Source of the DNA: Ariolimax columbianus
Taxonomy: Eukaryota; Mollusca; Gastropoda; Stylommatophora; Arionidae
DNA length: 64,000 nt
Assembly (NCBI GenBank): GCA_036924085.1
Contig: JAVGWX010000011.1
Span: 14,722,818-14,786,817 of the forward strand
Direction of reading: 5' to 3'
The position numbers and the translations under genes were made by a program. Below are positions 54,501-63,500 of the stretch, one piece after another. Below the pieces are notes generated by a model. It was not told the origin of the DNA, searched no databases, and saw only the letters and a program-made list of their open reading frames with translations. Position 1 is the first letter of the stretch. The number at the start of each line of letters is the position of its first letter.

Positions 54501-57500
54501 CGGTATATGTGGTTTATAAATATATTGTATTTGCAGGACTCATTTTATGGCAGGGCTAGGTTACAGCAAAATAAGGGGGCAATTTTTTTCAGGCAAGAAA
54601 TCTCACCAGAGGTGTGGCGAAAGTTACGGATATCTGGTTTATAAATATGTTGTATTTGCAGGACTCATTTTATGGCAGGGCTAGGTTACAGCAAAATAAG
54701 GGGGCAATTTTTTCAGGCAAGAAATCTCACCAGAGGTGTGACGAAAGTTACGGATATCTGGTTTATAAATATGTTGTATTTGCAGGACTCATTTTATGGC
54801 AGGGCTAGGTTACAGCAAAATAAGGGGGCAATTTTGTTCAGGCAAGAAATCTCACCAGAGGTGTGACGAAAGTTACGGATATCTGGTTTATAAATATGTT
54901 GTATTTGCAGGACTCATTTTATGGCAGGGCTAGGTTACAGCAAAATAAGGGGGCAATTTTGTTCAGGCAAGAAATCTCACCAGAGGTGTGACGAAAGTTA
55001 CGGATATCTGGTTTATAAATATGTTGTATTTGCAGGACTCATTTTATGGCAGGGCTAGGTTACAGCAAAATAAGGGGGCAATTTTTTTCAGGCAAGAAAT
55101 CTCACCAGAGGTGTGACGAAAGTTACGGATATCTGGTTTATAAATATGTTGTATTTGCAGGACTCATTTTATGGCAGGGCTAGGTTACAGCAAAATAAGG
55201 GGGCAATTTTGTTCAGGCAAGAAATCTCACCAGAGGTGTGACGAAAGTTACGGATATCTGGTTTATAAATATGTTGTATTTGCAGGACTCATTTTATGGC
55301 AGGGCTAGGTTACAGCAAAATAAGGGGGCAATTTTTTTCAGGCAAGAAATCTCACCAGAGGTGTGACGAAAGTTACGGATATCTGGTTTATAAATATGTT
55401 GTATTTGCAGGACTCATTTTATGGCAGGGCTAGGTTACAGCAAAATAAGGGGGCAATTTTGTTCAGGCAAGAAATCTCACCAGAGGTGTGACGAAAGTTA
55501 CGGATATCTGGTTTATAAATATGTTGTATTTGCAGGACTCATTTTATGGCAGGGCTAGGTTACAGCAAAATAAGGGGGTAAAATGAAAAATCGTTTAAAC
55601 AAGACTGCATTAAAAAAAAAATATTGCTGAGGTAGGATTTATAGGGATAAAGAACAAAGTCCTTACCCCTGCAGTCGTCATGCATTGTATAACTTCTCAC
55701 TAGCTATAGCAAATTTCTGTCAATGTTCATGACTATAATGTGTTTGACTGTCTGTGCTGCTTGTCCGCATGTACACATGGCTGATGGTTTCAATTGTCAT
55801 CATGCTGCCCTTGGTGTATTAACATGATATTATCCAGCTCTTGGATTATTAACTTGATATTATCCAGCTCTTGGATTATAAACTTGATGTTATATTGCTC
55901 TGGATTATTAATGTGATGTTTTCCAGCTTGTGGATTATTAACTTGATATTATCTAGCTCTTGGATTATTAACATGATATTATCCAGCTCTTGGATTATTA
56001 ACTTGATATTATCCAGCTCTTGGATTATTAACTTGATATTATCCAGCTCTTGGATTATAAACTTGATGTTATCCAGCTCTTGGATTTTTAACTTGATATT
56101 ATACAGCTCTTGGATTATTAACTTGATATCAAGGTTCCTTTCTGTAATAACTTGATGTCCTAATGCCCTTTGTGTAATAACTTGATGTCCTGCTGCCCTT
56201 TGTGTAATAACTTGATGTCCTGCTGCCCTTTGTGTAATAACTTGATGTCCGGCTGCCCTTTGAGTATAATAACTTGATGTTAGGAGTCCCTTGGCCATTA
56301 ACTTGGTTTTGGCCTGTCCTTTATTCATTAACTTGACATCATGCTGTACTTGGTCCATTAGTTTGACTTATGCTTTGACTTTTTTGGGGGCGTTTTCTTG
56401 TACTGTGTTTTGCTCCTTAGCTGCTCAATGCATCCAACTTCAACATCTATTTAAAACCTCATGATTCCAAACACAAGCAAGTTTGGGTCGTGACCAGCGC
56501 CTCTAACCACTTTGCCATTTAACCCCCTGGTCATGAATGATAATGATATATTGAAGATATATATTGTATCCTTTTTTTCTAGTATTAAATTACATTTAAA
56601 AAAATATTTTTTTCATCAGTTGAACAAGAGGAGAGATTCTAAAAATACTTCAAGAGGATCCTTTATTCGGCATCATTCAGCGACTGACAGGAGAGAAACT
56701 GCCAGTACAAGCAGAACAGATATGGACTTGGAATTTCAAACTTTTGACATGGCTGGGCCTTCATGCTTGAATCACAGCAGTTCTGGCATAGACGACTTTG
56801 ACAGCGATGATAGCCTGAGGGACTCGGATAATGGATCATTGGCTAATCAGGGTTTGTTTTTGACTCATTCCTCCTAGTTTCCCTTGGAATTACGTACTGT
56901 TGTGTTAGCACCCCACCAATTTTATCTTGGGGTGTCTTTTTGGGAGCTCCACCCATGAATTATTTTAGCATCCTCTTCCCTTAATGTCTTGATCAGTATA
57001 TTTCACCTGACCCTGGTCTTTGTTCCCAACACTAGAATAGAAAGTTCAATCCAGGATGGTATTAATAGAGAAGTCTGGCTGAAGATCAGTGCTTTGAAAG
57101 GGAGGAAGACTAATGTCTGGTCAGGGTCAGGCAAAATATACTGGCCGAGACCCCTACCTCAATTTCTTCCTCGTAGTCCTCCCTGGAAATGTAGTTTTTC
57201 TTGGCAGTCTATCAAACGAGGTCGAGGATTGATGTGATCCCCGTAGTAGTGAGCGACACAGGTAAAGCTAAGCATAGTACAATAGCCTGAAGGACCTTCA
57301 TCTGTAACCTCGGGATGTGAGGAAAGCTTCTGCTACCCGCCACAAAATGTCCTTTTCAAGGCACACAAAAGAGTAAACCTACTCATTGTGGACATTCGCA
57401 ACAACAACAACAACAACATACAGTTGAAAGAGAATGATAATAATAATGACGATATAATCTCTTTAACTGTGAACTGGTAGCTCTTGACAGCCCAATGCCT

Positions 57501-60500
57501 TCTGGGCAAAATCACATGACTCACTCAGTTGTTGTGGGAATGTGTTATGTATGATGGGTGCGGTTGAAACAGCTGGTTTTGCAGCTCTGTTAGCCCTGGG
57601 CATATGGACAGGAGGGGCTTGACTTATTCCTTGTGGTGGGGACAGAATCTGCAATTTAGTTCACAAAATGAGTCTATTCTATTCAGATGTCTGTTGAGAG
57701 TGGCATGGCTTTTTCTCTGCTTGAAGATCAAACTCTGGTCTCTTTTTGATTGTTTGGCTGAGTCCTGCGAATCTGGTTTTGATTGTTTGGCTGAGTCCTG
57801 GGAATCTGGTTTTGATTAGTTTGGTTGAGTCCTGCGAATCTGGTTTTGATTGTTTGGTTGAGTCCTGCGAATCTGGTTTTGATTAGTTTGGCTGAGTCCT
57901 GCGAATCTGGTTTTGATTGTTTGGTTGAGTCCTGCGAATCTGGTTTTGATTAGTTTGGTTGAGTCCTGCGAATCTGGTTTTGATTGTTTGGCTGAGTCCT
58001 GCGAATCTGGTTTTGATTAGTTTTGTTGAGTCCTGCGAATCTGGTTTTGATTGTTTGGCTGAGTCCTGCGAATCTGGTTTTGATTAGTTTTGTTGAGTCC
58101 TGCGAATCTGGTTTTGATTGTTTGGCTGAGTCCTGCGAATCTGGTTTTGATTGTTTGGCTGAGTCCTGCGAATCTGGTTTTGATTGTTTGGCTGAGTCCT
58201 GCGAATCTGGTTTTGATTGTTTGGCTGAGTCCTGCGAATCTGGTTTTGATTGTTTGGCTGAGTCCTGTGAATCTGGTTTTGATTGTCTGGCTGAATCCTG
58301 CGAATCTGGTTTTGATTGTTTGGCTGAGTCCTGTGAATCTGGTTTTGATTGTCTGGCTGAATCCTGCGAATCTGGTTTTGATTGTTTGGCTGAGTCCTGT
58401 GAATCTGGTTTTGATTGTCTGGCTGAATCCTGCGAATCTGGTTTTGCTTGGTGTCTGAAATATTTTTGGCATGTCTGCAATGTAGCCCACTGATTTAAGC
58501 ATTCTTGTCTATAGTTGTTTTTTAGGATCTACCTGCAGGTCTGGAGTGTGATACTAGGTAGTGGCTGTGGTAGTGTTGTTCTGCTTCTGGCCAGTTCATC
58601 AGCTGTAACATTTCTTGGGACTCCAACATGCCCAGATATCCAATGGATCACCACTCAGCTCTATGAGAGGTGGACATTTAGCCAATTAATTTGTCGATGT
58701 TATTAAAAACGGGAGACATTTTATTTTTCAAGAATTGGGAGTGCCAATCTTTAGTCTGAGAACATAATTTTATCCTAAGGCGATGTGCTGCCACTGAACT
58801 ACAATAAAGAAGTAGAAAAGGCGTTCATTGCACTGTCATAACATTATTTTTAAATAATTTTCTTCTATCTTATCATGTTAAGCATTGCTATTTATTTACT
58901 GTAATATTGCTTCCCTAATATTAAAAGAAATGGTTGTTGTTGTTTCGAATGCCCACAATAAGTAGATTTACTCTTTTGTGCTCCCTGAAAAGGAAGTTAA
59001 GTGGCGAGTTGCAGTAGTTTTCCTCACATCCACTACTACGGGGATCACGTCGATCCCTCACCTTGTTAGCCAGGCTGCCATCAAAACAGCCAGTTTCCAG
59101 GAAGGGCAACTAGAAAACTGAAGTGAGAGTCTTGACTAGTATATTTTGCCTGACCAGACGTTAGTCTTCCTACCCCCTATCAGTGGTTGTTGTTGTTTTG
59201 AATGCCCACAATGAGTAGGTTACTCTTATGTGTACCCTGAAAAGGGCGTTAACCCTACCACGCCGCTGTACCTAATTATCGGTAATTTCCTAAACTGCCG
59301 CTAAACCGCTGTACCTAATTTTCGGTACTTTGGATAGTACGTCATAAAATGGATCAGAATCTAAAAATAACCAACCAATCGTGGTCAATCCTCGTGATTA
59401 GTCATTGCAAATGGCTGCCCCCATGTTTGAATTGATTTTGTGGGGTTTAACGTGAACAAATTCGGAAAATTTACAATGAAACAAACGGCTGATGAACCAA
59501 GCACTTCAACAGGAAAGCAAAGTAAGTCTAGGCTTATGACAGTCCAACAGGTGATCAATAATTTGGTTGATTCAGACTCTGTTCAAGTGAAACAGACAGT
59601 GAGAGCTCGAGTGATGAGATGAAGGCTTTTCTTGGACTGAGGATCTATATGGAATACTCATGTATAAAGCCCAGCTATCAGGATTATTGGACAAATGAGG
59701 GCTCTTTGTTGTGTTAACTCCCGGATTTCGAAATGTTTTATGACTCGAGACAGATTCTTTGCCTTTTGCTGGGTGGATTGGCACACAAAGGTGGAATATT
59801 GACGCTAGATGAACGGTAAACCTATTTTCTACAATGTCTCCTCGTTACATCTTATTCTAACCACTTGTTTGCATGTAACTAACATTTTTCTATATCATGT
59901 TGGTTTTTTCTCATTAATGCTCTGGAACCCAGGAATGGTGGACAGTTGGGTTCAGGGCCTTAGGTCTGGTAGGGTTAAGTTGCAGTAGCATTCATCACAT
60001 CTCGAGCGTGCTGATGAAGGTGAATCGGGGTCCGAGCGTGTTGCTCACTACTACGGAGATCACGTCGAACCTCACCTTGTTAGCCAGACTTGTCCTCGAG
60101 AACAGCCTGTTTCCCCCCTATCAGTGGTAAAAACATGTAATACTATCAAGTGGGCTCTTAAACAAGATCTTCAAAGGCAAAGGCAAGGTCCCTGACAAGA
60201 AAAAAACAGATGTAGCGTCAAGAGGTGCTGTGCAGATTTTGTTTGAAAGTGGGTGGACAAAACTTAGAAAGATTGAAAGATAGCAAGGTTATGGTGTTGG
60301 GCAAACAGACATGGCGGCAAATAGTTTGTGAAACCATGGTGAGATGTGATCCCCTAGGGTTATGGAAAAGACGAGACGAAAGATAGTCCCATAGCAGATG
60401 CTGCTGTTGGGGATGAAGTGTTAAAAACTTCAGTGTACGAGACCACAATTTGGTTATGATGTCGAAGTGGCCTTCCTTGTTGCCTTTCCTTCTTTAATAG

Positions 60501-63500
60501 GTGCCTACCTTTTTACAAATTTCAGAGTTCATGTCTTGACATAAAAGGTACATACTTTTTATAAATGGGTGCATGCATAGAATATTAGAATATAAACTTT
60601 GAAATGACGTGATAAGGTCACCAATGTTAAACTGTTGAATAAAAACCAGATAGACAATAGTGGAACAGGAAGTGATGAGAAGATGCATGCATTGGACACA
60701 CATTAAAGAAATCAGTTGATAGCAAGGCAGTCTCTATTCTGGAATCTAGAGGGAGACGAAAACACACATGAAGAAGGCAGCTCGAGACAAGCATTGAGGA
60801 GCTATTGTAGACAGGAGAGATCTGTAGAAGATGACTCAGGACAGGGCAAATTGGTATTTCGCTGAAAAGGATTTGAAGATGATTAGTGTGGTGTTGGTGT
60901 TCAGTTCAGTTCATCCCGTATCCCTTGATATTACTGCAGCATCTCTGTTGACACCTCCGCAGTCATGCTCTCTCTGTCTGTGCCTGCTCTTTGTGCCCCC
61001 TCTCGAGTCAAAGTTTAGTACATTCATCTGCTGAAGACGGATGTGTCAGACCGAAAGGTGCAAATATAGCAGTGAAGCTGTAAACTAGCGACACAGTGTA
61101 TTTCATTCTTTGGACTACATCCTGCTACTTGCAAAGCCCTGTTCAGGGCTTGGTAGCGGTAGATTGAGAACGAACGCAGAAGAAGAAGTCCATTCATGAG
61201 TGCTGTCGTTCCATCATTTTCTTGGACATCCCCGCCCTTGCCTGCTCTGCAGTATCGTATTTGCAAGGCCCTTGGATCTTGAGATGGGGTCATACCAAGT
61301 TAACTTTTGTCTTTTGATCATTGTGTGGAGGTCGTTGCAAAGTCCAATTGCTTTCCCGATTCTTCAGCGTACTATATCATGACGTATTGACATAATAATT
61401 CCTTTTCTTTTTTCAGACATCACTGAATTTCTCAAGAAAGAAAATTTGACAGACATCGAACAAATGCGTGTACTTTGTACTGAAGTTCTATGCAGACTGA
61501 CATCTTATGACAAGCGTGAGATGGATGGAACTGATGACATGCAGACAATCAAGACTGAGGTGGACTTTGACAGTGTCAACTCCAGGCTCCTGCAGCTTAT
61601 CAGCTCAGAAAGCTATGATCCAAATCAACCCATGCATGTGCATTTAGTGAGAACAATTTAACACACTCAATTTGCTACTTTGGGTAATAACACATAACCA
61701 TAACCCCTCTATGGTAGAAGACTTCCCTTCTATCAACTGATGCAATGCTTCTAGTCAGGCCACGTTCACGACGAGACTGCATTTCAAGTCGCCAGTCGGC
61801 CACAGCTTTTCGAGTATGTTTGCTTCCCTGAGCCAGACTTCCTCTCTTTGGTCTGTATAAGTAGGACAGTCCTGCATGAAATGTTCTAGTGTTTGCTTGG
61901 GTGCTCCAAATTCGCATGTGACGGTGTTTCTGAGACCCCCATTCTGTGGAGGTGGGTCTGCAACGTCCCACTATTAGTCTGAAGATCTTTGTCTGCCTTT
62001 CTCTACGAAGTTTGTCTATGATGGCTTCTTCTGGTTGTATTTTTGTTTGTCTTTTCATTCCGTCTCCATAGATCGTTTGATGAGTGTCTTTGCTTCTTTA
62101 TAGCTCTGTGGATGGCGATTCAGAGTGCTGCCATTCCAGCTTTTGCTAGCTCATCTGCTTTCTCGTTTCCAAGGATCCCACAGTGGGCCGGAATCCACTG
62201 TAGGACTAGATCATTTTTTTTGGGACAGCAATCCTATGTTGTATTTTTTTCTGTGAGAGAGTCAATCTTGTTTGGGGCTTGAAATGGCTTGGAGTATGCT
62301 CCTGGAGTCTGTTTGAACGAGAAGACTCTCCAACCCATGATATTGCACACTGTCATACGCAGGATAAAAACATGCTAAGTCTGGGTTTCAATAAAGGCTA
62401 TAGAAACAACACCCCAAATACGATTAAATGGAAGCATGTTTTCTAGCATTTTTAATCATTCATCGTTTGCTCCATTAGGAACTGCATGTTTTAAGTGCTG
62501 CTGGTCTCTTTATTGGAAGTCTTCTTCTTCTTCTGTGTTCGTTCTCAATCTCCGCCTATCAAGCCCTGAACAGGACTTTGCAAGTAGCTGGGTGTAGTCC
62601 AGAGAACGGAATGCAAGTGTGTCTAGTTTACAGCTTGACTGCGATATTTGCACCTTTTGGTTCGACACATCCGTCTTCGGCAGGGTTGGAAGTCTATGTT
62701 TGAGCTTTTTCAGTGGCTGATTAAACTTAAACCTTAATGTCTTTGTACTGGTATAGAAGACTCTGCAATCTGTATGCAACCAGTTCAATTTAGTTACCTT
62801 GCTCTAAAAACTATCTGCATTTAATCTATTCTTGAATGCATTAATTGACCCTGCCTCCATTATTTCCTATGGTAATGCATTCCAATCATTCACCGCTCTC
62901 TGACTAAAATAATTTTTTCTGATATCTAATCTGGACTTTTCTTTAATTAATTTGTAGCTCTTCCCTCTCGTATTTTGAAAAAACTTGTTATGATCTAATT
63001 TATCCGTTTCTTTAATTATCTTATAAACCTGTATGTCACCTCAAATGCTTCTCTTTTGTAGACATAAAAAAGTTGGTAAATAAAAGCTGTGGTGGTACTG
63101 AAGGTCAGAAATTTATAAAAACATATATAGTAATGGTTTAGTGACTGCAATTGGACAAAAACAAAACGAAATCCATGGTGCGAGTGCAAGGGCTTCAATG
63201 GGGACAAATAGGAAAGGGAAAAAAAATTTTAAATCACAACAAAATACGAGATTTCATTTAAGACGAATGTACGATAGAGATCAAATGATTGTAATTCTTA
63301 GATGATTTTCGTTTTAACCCTTTACATTCTCATTTGACCGATATCGACTGCCTGAAAAATGACAATTTTTGTTTGATATCCATCACAAATGTTACGTTTT
63401 GTTATTTAATTTGTGGAATTTCAGATTTTGAAGGAACTTGCAAGATGAACAATGGTTTACACAGCTGTGGTTTAATTCAGTTATTTTTGATATGTAGAAA

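Noticed and set aside
54466..55578. Regular repeats resembling a CRISPR array
   Set aside because: The 125-bp units are directly adjacent and near-identical with no unique spacers. The host DNA is clearly animal with spliced genes, so it is a satellite.
55871..56358. Membrane-like repeat ORF (plus) and QELDNIKLI-like ORF (minus)
   Set aside because: The frames are produced by the 30-bp minisatellite; hydrophobicity comes from TTA/ATT codons.
57950..58502. Repeat proteins of 122-176 codons on both strands
   Set aside because: They are by-products of a 33-bp tandem array free of stops. Frames overlap on both strands, there is no conserved start, and the array lies inside a degenerate LINE.
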